From Nakamurella panacisegetis (lineage in GTDB: Bacteria; Actinomycetota; Actinomycetes; Mycobacteriales; Nakamurellaceae): 64,000 bases of DNA. The position numbers and the translations under genes are program-made. The notes below the pieces were generated by a model, which saw nothing but the letters and a program-made list of their open reading frames with translations, did not search any database and was not told the DNA's origin. This document shows, piece by piece, positions 16,601 through 23,962 of the stretch. The stretch is from NCBI RefSeq assembly GCF_900104535.1, contig NZ_LT629710.1, positions 2,108,001-2,172,000 of the forward strand. The letters run 5' to 3'. Position 1 is the stretch's first letter. Every line of letters begins with the position of its first letter.

Positions 16601-16851
16601 TCAGCACCGACGAGCTGGCGACCGCCGCCAACCCGTGCACGACGGAGGCGCAGATCACCGCTTGCCTGGTCGCGGCGGCACCGAACTACATCCTGATCAA
16701 TCCGCAGCAGGAGGCGGCCGGCGAGATCCTCAACGGGCTGGCCCCGGGCTGGTCAGGGCGCGTACTCACCGCGCTGGAAACCAAGAGCGGATATCGTGTG
16801 GCTTTCGAGCAGGACGATGCGATCGTTCTCCAGCGGAAGGCCACGGGCTGA
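13645..16851 (+). CDS. Polysaccharide flippase fused to a GT-C-like membrane domain
   Basis: One uninterrupted 1068-residue frame. Residues about 20-425 look like a Wzx/MOP-superfamily flippase: a dozen hydrophobic segments starting GLALGASALLTAGAGMVGWLLAARLL, with the usual TASEVGATSSFVNSF after the first helix. Residues 425-492 form a polar Pro/Ala-rich linker. From 493 (TSDVRAWLPILLAAAAVV) a second polytopic block of about 11-13 segments follows, with GNWSEQDYFSPQGTAF and a C-terminal extracytoplasmic domain from about residue 950, resembling GT-C or polymerase-type membrane proteins. The start is GTG 13645 overlapping the previous stop. A fusion suggests flipping and polymerisation or glycosylation are coupled. 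Function of the second half is inferred. Confidence 0.75.
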   Translation: MSAVIDVQPGSTHEHEQARSGMLGDGLALGASALLTAGAGMVGWLLAARLLTASEVGATSSFVNSFILVAAIAELGLGPALLRWLPLSGGRTADLLKRVYLLVSVVAVAVGVGWLVLAGGSVTAAVPVVGGLLFVLASLGWTLFQLQDLVLTGVGAARWVPLENLLFSAARIVLLLLLGPSLGAKGLVLSWVIPTLVGVVVVNLALVVKGRSRPATDGVLPTRREVVKLVGPTYPATVFLAVLYNVVPLVVSARYGSALGAVFFIVWTGLNALDLAATGFVNAMVIRLARFSSDSRRLIRESILRSLAIFLPLLAVGFLLSHWVLGWFGPTYAAVGTDLLRVILIAFPARLMVVLVTGAHLAAGRGTVVALLQGLNAAGMMAVISLMPTPDLVWIGYGFLAIQAVIAAAGLLDLRRRSVLAGPGLDAAAVGSELSMINVQAHQEEVFTISVPPAAVSSAVEVLSGTGIRPAQPESTPPTGRSRHARPAAAGATSDVRAWLPILLAAAAVVMWFCGLRAVGPQQLHGLGLIAVLSPLTIAAYPVLVASAVLELFAGRRRTWVLTLMTLAALLLIYGLQPMIEQAARLPVGWLHAGFANYIGANGQILSNFDTRFSWPGFFAVAAFIGRAAGISDVSVMLAWAPVVLTGLATLGMRSIATAVFGHRRIAWVATWLFLLGNWSEQDYFSPQGTAFILLIGALAVTLKYLVRPGIISGGRVRLRDRVVPENSPRTRLFAQAVVVLLATALAPTHQLTPFVLIGMLALLVLWGRLYSTWLPIFAALPALAWFALGAKQFWVGQLSLITSSIGDVNGSVTQGIGQRLDGDSGHQLMVYLRIGLTCLLAVLALIGFIVLRRRGVRTWVLPVLGVSSFGLAVLQPYGGEVFMRCFLFALPWFAIGAAIALDALAGTARAKGRVRRLTAVGVVLAGIMLSTVSARGGNDAYVSVTTADVNAIHYVYAHAAAGDSVISALWYEPLRSDRVGDLTQISTDELATAANPCTTEAQITACLVAAAPNYILINPQQEAAGEILNGLAPGWSGRVLTALETKSGYRVAFEQDDAIVLQRKATG

Positions 16852-16853
16852 CG

Positions 16854-17486
16854 ATGAGCGGACCGCACGATGACGGTCCCAGACGGTTCGGTTGGATATT
16901 CGCCCAGATCTGGGTGGACCTTTGGTTCCTGACCGCCGGGGCGGTCGTCAACTCGTTGCTGGGCAGCACATTGGTGCCGCGGGTGATCCGGGGGCTCGGG
17001 TACCGAGCCCTCGGCGTCCGCACCGCCACCAGCAACATCTTTCCTGGCCTGACGGTCGGCGGGCGGCTGCGGAACCTCACCATCGGTCGGATGACCTTCC
17101 TGAACCGTGACTGCTTCATCGAATGCGTCGGCGCCGTCGATATCGGCGAGGGCTGCCAGTTCGGTCCCCAGGTCACCATCCTGACGTCTCATCACGGCCG
17201 GAACGCCGATGGGACCATCTCGAGGCGCGCGACGGCTCGGCCGGTGGTCATCGGTGACCGGGTCTGGCTCGGAGCTCGCAGCGTGGTGGTGCCGGGCGTG
17301 ACGATCGGCAGCGATGTCGCGATCGCCGCCGGCGCGGTGGTGGTCAAGGATTGCCTGGAGCCGGGCCTTTACGCGGGTGTTCCGGCACGTTGGGTATCCG
17401 CCGGAGGCTCGAGCGCGCCCGAGCCGGCGAGTCAATGGGCCGGCCCGAAACACCGGTCGGGAGTCGTTGGAGGACTGGAGGAATGA
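16854..17486 (+). CDS. LbH acyltransferase (hexapeptide repeat, maltose O-acetyltransferase-like)
   Basis: A left-handed beta-helix acyltransferase of 210 residues, likely O-acetylating a sugar. N-terminal residues 10-55 are partly hydrophobic (WIFAQIWVDLWFLTAGAVVNSLLG), so it may sit at the membrane. Hexapeptide turns include LTIGRMTFLNRDCFIECVGAVD and VVIGDRVWLGARSVVVPGVT; VTILTSHHG holds the catalytic histidine. The start is ATG 16854, two bases past the previous stop. Its product would decorate the glycan handled by the flippase fusion. Confidence 0.85.
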   Translation: MSGPHDDGPRRFGWIFAQIWVDLWFLTAGAVVNSLLGSTLVPRVIRGLGYRALGVRTATSNIFPGLTVGGRLRNLTIGRMTFLNRDCFIECVGAVDIGEGCQFGPQVTILTSHHGRNADGTISRRATARPVVIGDRVWLGARSVVVPGVTIGSDVAIAAGAVVVKDCLEPGLYAGVPARWVSAGGSSAPEPASQWAGPKHRSGVVGGLEE

Positions 17487-17707
17487 TGGAACAGATCGTC
17501 GGATGGACGGCCGGTGGACTCGTCCTGGCCATGGTGATCGTCGGGGTCGTGCGAACCCTGCGTTCCGAACGCCACCTGGGCGTCCCCGCGGGTGAGGGAC
17601 GGCTTACCCGCCCGGTCGAGGTCATTCGCCTGGATCGCGTCCTGATCGCGCTCGGCGCGGCGCTGGCCGTGGCGCTGGTGGCATACATCGTTCTCGGCCT
17701 GCCGTGA
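17483..17707 (+). CDS. Small two-helix membrane protein
   Basis: 74 residues with two hydrophobic helices, QIVGWTAGGLVLAMVIVGVV near the N-terminus and VLIALGAALAVALVAYIVL at the C-terminus, joined by about 30 polar residues (RTLRSERHLGVPAGEGRLTR). GGAGG-type sequence precedes ATG 17483; ATG 17486 is equally possible. It overlaps the acetyltransferase stop, so it is the last gene of the operon. No family recognised. Confidence 0.6.
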   Translation: MMEQIVGWTAGGLVLAMVIVGVVRTLRSERHLGVPAGEGRLTRPVEVIRLDRVLIALGAALAVALVAYIVLGLP

Positions 17708-17733
17708 GCGTGTTGCTCCCGCTTCGGTCCCTG

Positions 17734-17749
17734 CTGACCTGAAGGTCAG
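17734..17749. terminator. Small inverted repeat between convergent genes
   Basis: CTGACC-tgaa-GGTCAG is a 6-base stem with a four-base loop between the membrane-protein stop (17707) and the stop of the oppositely oriented GH6 gene (17746). Symmetry would let it act in both directions. There is no T-run, which is common in actinobacteria, so the call is tentative. Confidence 0.4.
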
Positions 17750-19002
17750 TGTCCCGCGTTGGTCATGAGGGCGTCGGCCAGGGTGGGGACGAAGTCCCCG
17801 GAGTAGGACGTTGGAGCATCGCCACATGACCCGTCGGACTCGCCTGGGTGTTTGAACCAGACCCAGCCGTCCAGTCCGTCGGCCCCCGAGGCCCACACAG
17901 GGGTGACCCCCAATGCTCGTCCTGCGGGGTTGCACCAATGGATCCCGTCAGAGCCGTTGCCATTTCGGCTGGAGTCGATCAGGAACCTCGTGCCGGGGGC
18001 GGCATAGGTGCCGGCCAGCCGGGTCACCAGGGCTGCCCCATAGGCTCGCGACGTGGCGTCGTCGAAGAAGTTGTTGATATTAACGGCGAATCCTCTTGTC
18101 CCGGCCACTCCGGCCGCAGCGAGCCGCGACGCCATCTGATCGACCGTGGTGGTGGAGATGGGACTGCCGCCGTCCAGGTAGACGACCGTCTTCGGCGCCA
18201 GCCGGGTCAAGATGGCGATCGCGTTCCGCAGCAAGGCTTCTCGGGCCGCGATACCGGTGGCGTCCAGGCAATCGACGTAGAACAGCGAATCCGGTTCCAG
18301 AAGGACGATCGACGGTCGGGACCCGATGCCGGTCGCGAACCGAGTGATCCAGTCGAGGTAGGCCGTGTCATCGGCGGCCCCGCCCGACGAGTAGCTGCCG
18401 CAATCCCGGTTCGGCAGGAAGTAGGCCACCATCAGGGGCACCCGCCCGGCGGCCGCGGCGCCGGTGACGTAGGCGTTGCTCCAGTTCGCGTCGGTGTCGC
18501 GGACGAACCAGCGGGCGGTCGGGATCGACGCGATCCAGGTGGTGAGGCGGGAGGTCAGCGCATCGGCCGGGTTGGCCGAGGCCCAGGATGCGGCCGAACT
18601 CGCCGGATCGACGTAGAGCCGGCCCGTCAGCGCGGCGGGCGATGCCGACGCGGTCGACGTACTGGTGGGCGCGGCGCTGCTGGCCGTCGGGCTGGCGCTG
18701 GTGGTGGGGCTGCTGCTGGCTGTTGGGCTGGCGCTCGTGGTGGGGCTGCTGCTGGCCGTCGTACTGCTGCTCTTGGTTGCGCTGGTGGTTGCGACGGGCG
18801 TCGTCCGGACGTGGTTCTGTGTCGCGTCGATGATCGAGATTCTCGCATCGGCCGATCCGGCGGACGCGGCCAGGTTGACCGATGACCCTGCCTGAGCGCT
18901 GGCCGGCCGGGCCCAGATCACCCCGATGGTCAGTGCGGCGACGGTGAACGCCCCCGTGGCGGACAGGAGCCAGTGGCGACGAACTGCGGAGCGTGAGGTC
19001 AT
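17746..19002 (-). CDS. Secreted glycoside hydrolase family 6 (second copy)
   Basis: 418 residues: signal peptide (SRSAVRRHWLLSATGAFTVAALTIGVIW, then ARPASAQA as likely cleavage site), a Ser/Thr/Pro linker about 85-125 with near-identical repeats, then a full GH6 domain. Key motifs are YFLPNRDCGSYSSGG (acid Asp), LLEPDSLFY, YLDGGSP, GFAVNINNFF, FLIDSSRNGNG, HWCNPAG and WFKHPGESDGSCG. It is a clear paralogue of the gene at 8485, also without a carbohydrate-binding module. It lies on the opposite strand from the glycosyltransferase operon, with 267 bases of upstream space for its promoter. Confidence 0.9.
   Translation of the reverse strand: MTSRSAVRRHWLLSATGAFTVAALTIGVIWARPASAQAGSSVNLAASAGSADARISIIDATQNHVRTTPVATTSATKSSSTTASSSPTTSASPTASSSPTTSASPTASSAAPTSTSTASASPAALTGRLYVDPASSAASWASANPADALTSRLTTWIASIPTARWFVRDTDANWSNAYVTGAAAAGRVPLMVAYFLPNRDCGSYSSGGAADDTAYLDWITRFATGIGSRPSIVLLEPDSLFYVDCLDATGIAAREALLRNAIAILTRLAPKTVVYLDGGSPISTTTVDQMASRLAAAGVAGTRGFAVNINNFFDDATSRAYGAALVTRLAGTYAAPGTRFLIDSSRNGNGSDGIHWCNPAGRALGVTPVWASGADGLDGWVWFKHPGESDGSCGDAPTSYSGDFVPTLADALMTNAGH
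18675..18760. repeat. 36-base tandem repeat encoding the Ser/Thr/Pro linker
   Basis: GGGCTGGCGCTGGTGGTGGG at 18689 recurs with few changes at 18725, a period of 36 bases or 12 residues (unit about SPTTSASPTASS) repeated a little over twice. The period is a multiple of three, so copy-number change would alter linker length without breaking the GH6 frame. Confidence 0.8.
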
Positions 19003-19269
19003 GGGACGCTCGTTTTTCTGCGGTGCAGGGCCAACCGCGTCAGTGTCACTGTCTGTGCAATACCGACTACAGTCTGCGGGATCATTGACTGAGAGTCAAC
19101 GGGCACTACTTTGTGTGACATTCGCTTAACGCGGTACCCAGCAGTCGCTGAAAAGGATGACGCGCTCGAGCTCCGGTAATGCCAGCGAAGATCGACGAGT
19201 CACGGAAGAGTGCTTCTCGACGACGGGGCCGCAGTTGGCGGTCGAGCGGCCGGCCGGGCGAACGCCGAC

Positions 19270-20688
19270 TCAGTCCGATGTGGCTCGGCGGCCTCGGCGA
19301 TACGCGGACCGTTTCCTTGCCACCGCCCGGATGTAGAGGATCGGTCCGACGGCGTAGCCCTTCAGCTCGGTGATGGTGAGCGAGCGCGGATAGTCGGAAG
19401 TCTTCCTGGCGTTCTTGTACGAATTCGCGCTGAACAGCACGTGGACGGCTTTGGGAAGGTTCCGGATGATGCGAGCCGCTTCCCGAGGGCTGCGCAACAG
19501 GTGCTTCGTGACCACGACCGCCATTCCGGCGCCGTAGTCGTAGAGCTGCCGGTTGAGGCTGTCCGCGTCGGCCCGGTGGAAGTGACGGACCAGCGCGGTC
19601 GGGGCGTACACCATGATGTCGCCGGCGTTGATCATCGCGGCGTACACGTCGAGATCCTCACCCCCTCGGGTCACGGTCCCGGGTCCGAGGTCCGGATCGA
19701 AACCACCGATGGCCCGGAGGCGAGCCGTCCGGAATCCCATGTTGTTGCCCGAGCCGACGTCGCCACCGTAAGGAAACAGGACCCCTTTGGAACCCAGTGC
19801 GCCGACGGCCGCGATCTCGGGTGGGACGACCGATGCCAGCGTCCAGATCGCGCGGCCATATCCCTTGTCGAAGGAGCCGAACTCTTCGAAAAGCGTCTGG
19901 TGCCATGTGTGCAGAGATCCCGGGGTGACCAGTCCGGTCACTCCTCCGATCAGCTCCTGAGGGTCTTCCTCGAAGACCTTGATCATTTCGGAGACCCAAT
20001 GCCGGTCGGGGAGCGTGTCGTCGTCGGTGAACAGGGTGATCGCGGACCGACTCGCCCGGAGCCCGGCATTTCGCGCGTTGGACGCCCCGCGTCGTGGCTC
20101 GTCGATGACCCTCACGCGTGGGTCCTGGAGTCCGTTGAGATAGGTCGGGACGCCGCTGCGTCCCGGGTTGTTGTCGACCACGAGTATCTCGAGATGGCCG
20201 TACGTCTGGCGGAGGAGCGCCTCGACCACGCCGCGAAGGCGCGGCTCGGTCCCCAGGGTGCAGATCACCACGGTGACCAACGGGAGGTCGAGGCCCAGGC
20301 CGCGCGGGGCGGAAGGAAGTCGCTCCGCCGCGGCGAGAAGGCCGGCCGGGCCGGCCTCGTCGATCGCCACGCCGGCCGCTCGCAGGTGGTGCTGCAGCGA
20401 ATCGCTCAATTCGCGGGCGGCCGCCCGCCGGAGGAGGTCGCTGCGGGCCGGTTCGGCCGGCGGCAGATCCGACACCTGTATCGAGCCAACCGGTATCCCG
20501 CGGAGCCGAGCGACCACCGAACCGCGTTGCGGGGGGCCGTCCGTCACCGGACATCCGGGCGGTATCGATGCCAAGGACGGTGGCCCGGCCAGTTCGAGGT
20601 CGAACAACTGCACCGGCCGGAAGTCTGCTCCTGCTTTCGTCACGGATATCGGCGCTGACGCCGCTGATCTTCTGAAAACGGATGCCAC
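19270..20688 (-). CDS. Family 2 glycosyltransferase with N-terminal extension
   Basis: 472 residues. The first 130 form an extra domain of unknown role (PVQLFDLELAGPP, GSIQVSDLPPAEPARSDLLR). The GT-A fold starts at LPLVTVVICTLGTEPRL, with ILVVDNNPG, RRGASNARNAGL, the metal site LFTDDDTLPD, and GGEDLDVYAAMINAG as the acidic acceptor motif. The C-terminal tail is basic (RKRSAYRRGRRATSD), which may favour membrane association. GTG 20688 is preceded by AGGAG four bases upstream. It lies 267 bases before the GH6 gene on the same strand and likely belongs to the same polysaccharide system. Confidence 0.85.
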   Translation of the reverse strand: MASVFRRSAASAPISVTKAGADFRPVQLFDLELAGPPSLASIPPGCPVTDGPPQRGSVVARLRGIPVGSIQVSDLPPAEPARSDLLRRAAARELSDSLQHHLRAAGVAIDEAGPAGLLAAAERLPSAPRGLGLDLPLVTVVICTLGTEPRLRGVVEALLRQTYGHLEILVVDNNPGRSGVPTYLNGLQDPRVRVIDEPRRGASNARNAGLRASRSAITLFTDDDTLPDRHWVSEMIKVFEEDPQELIGGVTGLVTPGSLHTWHQTLFEEFGSFDKGYGRAIWTLASVVPPEIAAVGALGSKGVLFPYGGDVGSGNNMGFRTARLRAIGGFDPDLGPGTVTRGGEDLDVYAAMINAGDIMVYAPTALVRHFHRADADSLNRQLYDYGAGMAVVVTKHLLRSPREAARIIRNLPKAVHVLFSANSYKNARKTSDYPRSLTITELKGYAVGPILYIRAVARKRSAYRRGRRATSD

Positions 20689-20874
20689 TGGTCTCCTGAA
20701 GAAATGAACGGGCCAACGCGACCCCGGCCGACCGGACGGACTTCCGGTTCAGCGTACGGAGCCGGAGGCCCGCAAACGGGCCGTTCCGGGGCCGAGGTCA
20801 GCAGAATCACCCTCGACCACGCTGCCGTCCCACGCGCAGTCACGCCGTCCTGACGGACGGTCACCGTACTCGCG

Positions 20875-21630
20875 TCAGGGCCGTTCGTCGTCCGGGTCGA
20901 TCGACGGGATCTCTTCCGATGCGTTGCCGTTGGGCGCGCCGTCCGGGCTGGCCGCGGCCCAGATGGCCGGCCCGATGTGGCTACGTCCGGCGTGCCAGGC
21001 CACGATGTCCAGTGCGCGGAGGCTGGTGATGGGCGGAGTGGTGGCCAGGGCCGCGACCTCGCCGAAGAACTCATGCCCGGTGGTCAGGTCGTCGATGATT
21101 GCCTGACCGAGCAGCGGCAGGAACTCCCGCCAGCTGCGTTTGCGGTCCCGGGACACCGGGGCACCGTCGGCCCCGCGGTAGCAGTAGTCGACGAACCGGT
21201 CGTAGAGCGGGATGAAGGCCGGTCGCTTGCGATGCATGACCTTGGCCAGGATCGACCCGCGCGCGTTGCCGGGAAGGTCGTCGGAATCCAGGACGGAGAA
21301 GAGTTCACCCAGTTTGGCCAGTTCCACCGGACCGGCCTCGACCAGGCGGGCATCGACCGGGATGTCGGCCAGCCAGTGCTCCAGGTGCGGCCGCACCGCC
21401 TCCAGTGCGTAGAAGGTGCGCGAATTCATCTCCGCGTTCAGCAGTACCGGAGCGACGAAGTCGGCGTCGGCGACGCGCCAGGGCCCGCCCTCGGAACCGA
21501 ACGAGTCGTAGGCCGGGTAGCCGAACCGGTCGCGGCGGGAGAGATAGCTGCGGGCCGAATCCAGGGCCGACGCACGGTCGATCTGCACTCCGCCGATCTT
21601 CAGGACGCCATCACTCACCGAGGAAGTCAT
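20875..21630 (-). CDS. DUF6308-type conserved hypothetical protein
   Basis: A soluble 251-residue protein matching my recollection of the actinobacterial DUF6308 group: RFGYPAYDSFGSEGG, FVAPVLLNAEMNSRTFYALE, and the basic segment HRKRPAFIPLYDRFVDYCYRG. The family has no known biochemical role. The C-terminal 25 residues are acidic and low in complexity (EEIPSIDPDDERP). No signal peptide or membrane segment. It is followed 187 bases on by the glycosyltransferase gene but seems unrelated to it. Confidence 0.6.
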   Translation of the reverse strand: MTSSVSDGVLKIGGVQIDRASALDSARSYLSRRDRFGYPAYDSFGSEGGPWRVADADFVAPVLLNAEMNSRTFYALEAVRPHLEHWLADIPVDARLVEAGPVELAKLGELFSVLDSDDLPGNARGSILAKVMHRKRPAFIPLYDRFVDYCYRGADGAPVSRDRKRSWREFLPLLGQAIIDDLTTGHEFFGEVAALATTPPITSLRALDIVAWHAGRSHIGPAIWAAASPDGAPNGNASEEIPSIDPDDERP

Positions 21631-21706
21631 GCCGCCACCCTAGAAGACCCACCTTTCGCCGTTCGGTGGGGTACCTCGGGGCCGGAGCGGGTGGCGGCGC
21701 ACGCTT

Positions 21707-22492
21707 CTAGCCCACGCCGTGCTCGATCACGGTCAGCAACGGCGCCGCATCGCCGACGATCACCGGAGCGGCCCCGGTGGGCCGCCTCCACAGCCAGGCG
21801 TCGAGGTCGGCCGCCGACGCCGTCACCGTGAACGACGGGGTTCCGTGCTGATCGTGCGGGCCGAGACTGATCGTCGGTTCGTCGAAGGGCTGGCCCGTGG
21901 TGCGGCTGGTGCCGGTGAACCGGCCCAGGGTCAGGTCCCAGTGGTGCCTCGTGTCGGCGCTGATCACTCGCCCGAATCCCGGCGCATGGTGGAAGGTGGC
22001 CCCCGCCCGGTGACCGCCGTAGATGACGGTCAGCGCCTCGTCGACCCCGTCCTCGGCCAGGTCGGCGTCGAGCGGGGTGACGGCACCGACGACGAGTTCC
22101 GCGTCCAGGCGGTGGATGAGCACCTCGTGCGCCTGCCGGCGGCGGACGAAGCCGACCGTGTGGTCGTCGGCCCAGGTCCAGACCTCGTCCTCGTCATCGG
22201 CGTCGGCCAAGGCCCGGATCAACTGATCGGTCGCATCCGGAAAGGCCCGGAGCAGCTCCGGGTAGCCACTCGGGCGGGGTGGTTTCGCCAGTTCGGCCGC
22301 CGCCGGGCTGCGAAGCCGGTCGCGGACGACGATCGCCCAGAACAGTTGCACCTCGGTCAGATGCCAGAGCAGGTCGGCGGCGGTCCAATCTGGGCACGTC
22401 GGCACCGGGGCCTGCGGGTCGGCGCCGGAAAGGCACTGGAGGAAACGCGCGGACTCGCGCCGGATGTCGTCCATGTAGTTCGGGGTCGCCAT
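21707..22492 (-). CDS. Maleylpyruvate isomerase (MDMPI) N-terminal domain protein
   Basis: 261 residues of the DinB/MDMPI fold typical of mycothiol-using actinobacteria. The N-terminal four-helix region carries the expected metal ligands: CPDWTAADLLWHLTEVQ, and later FVRRRQAHEVLIHRLDAE. The C-terminal domain (VTASAADLDAWLWRR) is the SCP2-like part found in this family. Many such proteins have unknown substrates and need not be maleylpyruvate isomerases. ATG 22492 is chosen because the fold begins MDDIRRESARFL six residues later; the much longer frame upstream is a shadow of the TPR gene. Confidence 0.78.
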   Translation of the reverse strand: MATPNYMDDIRRESARFLQCLSGADPQAPVPTCPDWTAADLLWHLTEVQLFWAIVVRDRLRSPAAAELAKPPRPSGYPELLRAFPDATDQLIRALADADDEDEVWTWADDHTVGFVRRRQAHEVLIHRLDAELVVGAVTPLDADLAEDGVDEALTVIYGGHRAGATFHHAPGFGRVISADTRHHWDLTLGRFTGTSRTTGQPFDEPTISLGPHDQHGTPSFTVTASAADLDAWLWRRPTGAAPVIVGDAAPLLTVIEHGVG

Positions 22493-22529
22493 GGGCCGGA
22501 CAGTAGCGACCGCCACCGACCGACGCGCG

Positions 22530-23387
22530 TCAGCCCCCGCCGAGGGCCCGCAGGCGCTCCAGCCGATCCGGCTCGTCGAGCCCGGGATCGCCGGCCAGGA
22601 GGTCGGCGGCCCGGGCGAAATGCACCCGTGCCCGCTCCGGGGCTCCAGTGGCCAGCAGCAGTTCGCCCAGTTCCTCCTCGACGTAACCGTCGGGCTCACC
22701 GCCACCGAGCCGGGTCTGGACGGCCAGGGCCTCGTCGTAGCGCCCCAGGGACCGCAGAGCCCGGCCGACGGCCCAGTCGGCGACTCGCTGCTGTTCGACC
22801 GAGCCGTTGGCGCGGTAGGCATCGCGGGCTCGTTCGAACTCTTCCAAGGCGCCGGCGAAGTCACCGCGATCGTGCCGGGCCCAGCCGAAGTTGTTGCGCA
22901 GCGCCCCGATCCAGCGTCGGGTGCGCCGGTCGGTGGTTCGGTCAGTGGCGGCGAGCGCCGCGCGGGTCCAATGCTCGGCGTTGTCCGGGTCGGCGATGGC
23001 CAGCATGTGGAGGGCGTCGACGAGCAGGAAGTCCTCATCCGCGGCCCGAGCGGAGGTCACCGCGGCCTGGAATTGCGGAATCGACTGCGCCGCACGGTGA
23101 TTGGAGTGGTGCAGGCGAGCGCGTTCCAGGTGCAACCGGGTACGGACCCGCGGGTCGGTCGGGCCGTTCGCCTCCACTGCGTCCAGTTCGGCCACGGCCT
23201 CAGCTTCCCGATCCAGCAAGCCCAGCGCCCGGGCCAACTGTGTCCGGAGTTCTTCGTGGGCAACGGATCCCGGGGCCGTCATGGTCAGCTCGGCCCGGAA
23301 CCGTGCGGCGGATTCGGCCGGATCATCGAAGTCCCACAGCTGGTCGAGTCGATCGCCGTCGAGCGGCGTCGGGTCCACTGGGTGCAC
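22530..23387 (-). CDS. Tetratricopeptide-repeat protein
   Basis: A soluble 285-residue protein built of helical pairs: LRTQLARALGLLDREAEAVAEL, VRTRLHLERARLHHSNHRAAQ, ALRNNFGWARHDRGDFAGALEEF and DWAVGRALRSLGRYDEALAVQ have TPR spacing (alanine/glycine/tyrosine at conserved helix positions). GTG 23387 with AAAGGG upstream is preferred; a frame extending to 23558 would overlap the next gene's coding region. Such proteins commonly scaffold protein contacts; no partner is evident. It lies between the MDMPI-like and GlcG-like genes, spacing 37 and 52 bases. Confidence 0.75.
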   Translation of the reverse strand: MHPVDPTPLDGDRLDQLWDFDDPAESAARFRAELTMTAPGSVAHEELRTQLARALGLLDREAEAVAELDAVEANGPTDPRVRTRLHLERARLHHSNHRAAQSIPQFQAAVTSARAADEDFLLVDALHMLAIADPDNAEHWTRAALAATDRTTDRRTRRWIGALRNNFGWARHDRGDFAGALEEFERARDAYRANGSVEQQRVADWAVGRALRSLGRYDEALAVQTRLGGGEPDGYVEEELGELLLATGAPERARVHFARAADLLAGDPGLDEPDRLERLRALGGG

Positions 23388-23439
23388 GACGAAACCCTTT
23401 CTGTGTGTCTGCAAGTAACGACAATCCGGGTGGAGGTCG

Positions 23440-23919
23440 TCAGCCCAGGACGGCGGTGAGGCCTTCGACGACCATCCGGTGGTCGTCGGCCTGGGGCAGA
23501 CCGGACACGGCGACGGTGCCGATCGGGCCGGCTCCGGCCACGGAGATCGGGAAGGCACCGCCGTGGGCCGCGTAGACCGCGGGGTCGAGGAGGGTGGCCT
23601 CGGTCAACGTCTTGCCGGCCAGCGCCAGGCGCCGGCCGAACAGGAACGAGGAGACGCCGAACCGACGCACCAGGGCGCATTTGCGTTCGATCCAGGCGTC
23701 GTTGTCCGCGCTGGACCCGGTCAGCGCGGCGTGGAACAGCCGCTGCTCGCCGCGTTGGATGTCGATCGCCACCGGCGCGCCCTCGGCCTCGGCCCGCGCC
23801 ACCAACGCGCAGCCGAGCCGCCAGGCGTCGACCGGGCCGAATGCCGGGAAGACCAGCGTCGCCTCCTGGTGCTCGATGTCGCTGATCAATCTCCGCAGTG
23901 CTGCCGCATCGTCCGCCAT
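23440..23919 (-). CDS. GlcG/HbpS-like (UPF0303, heme-degrading-domain) protein
   Basis: 159 residues of the YBR137W/UPF0303 family, related to HbpS/GlcG. Marks are ATLVFPAFGPVDAWRLGCAL, PVAIDIQRGEQRLFHAALTG, NDAWIERKCALVRRFG and the glycine-rich GGAFPISVAGAGPIGTVAVSG. Members are annotated as heme-degrading domain proteins, but biochemical evidence for this branch is thin. ATG 23919 starts where the family alignment normally begins. It diverges from ogt. Confidence 0.75.
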   Translation of the reverse strand: MADDAAALRRLISDIEHQEATLVFPAFGPVDAWRLGCALVARAEAEGAPVAIDIQRGEQRLFHAALTGSSADNDAWIERKCALVRRFGVSSFLFGRRLALAGKTLTEATLLDPAVYAAHGGAFPISVAGAGPIGTVAVSGLPQADDHRMVVEGLTAVLG

Positions 23920-23962
23920 CGGTTCATGATGCGGTGTCGGTGCGGGGGCGGACAATCCGGGT

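Noticed and set aside
23388-23558. N-terminal extension of the TPR protein
   Set aside because: It overlaps the end of the GlcG/HbpS-like gene in another frame, and AAAGGG before GTG 23387 marks a better start.
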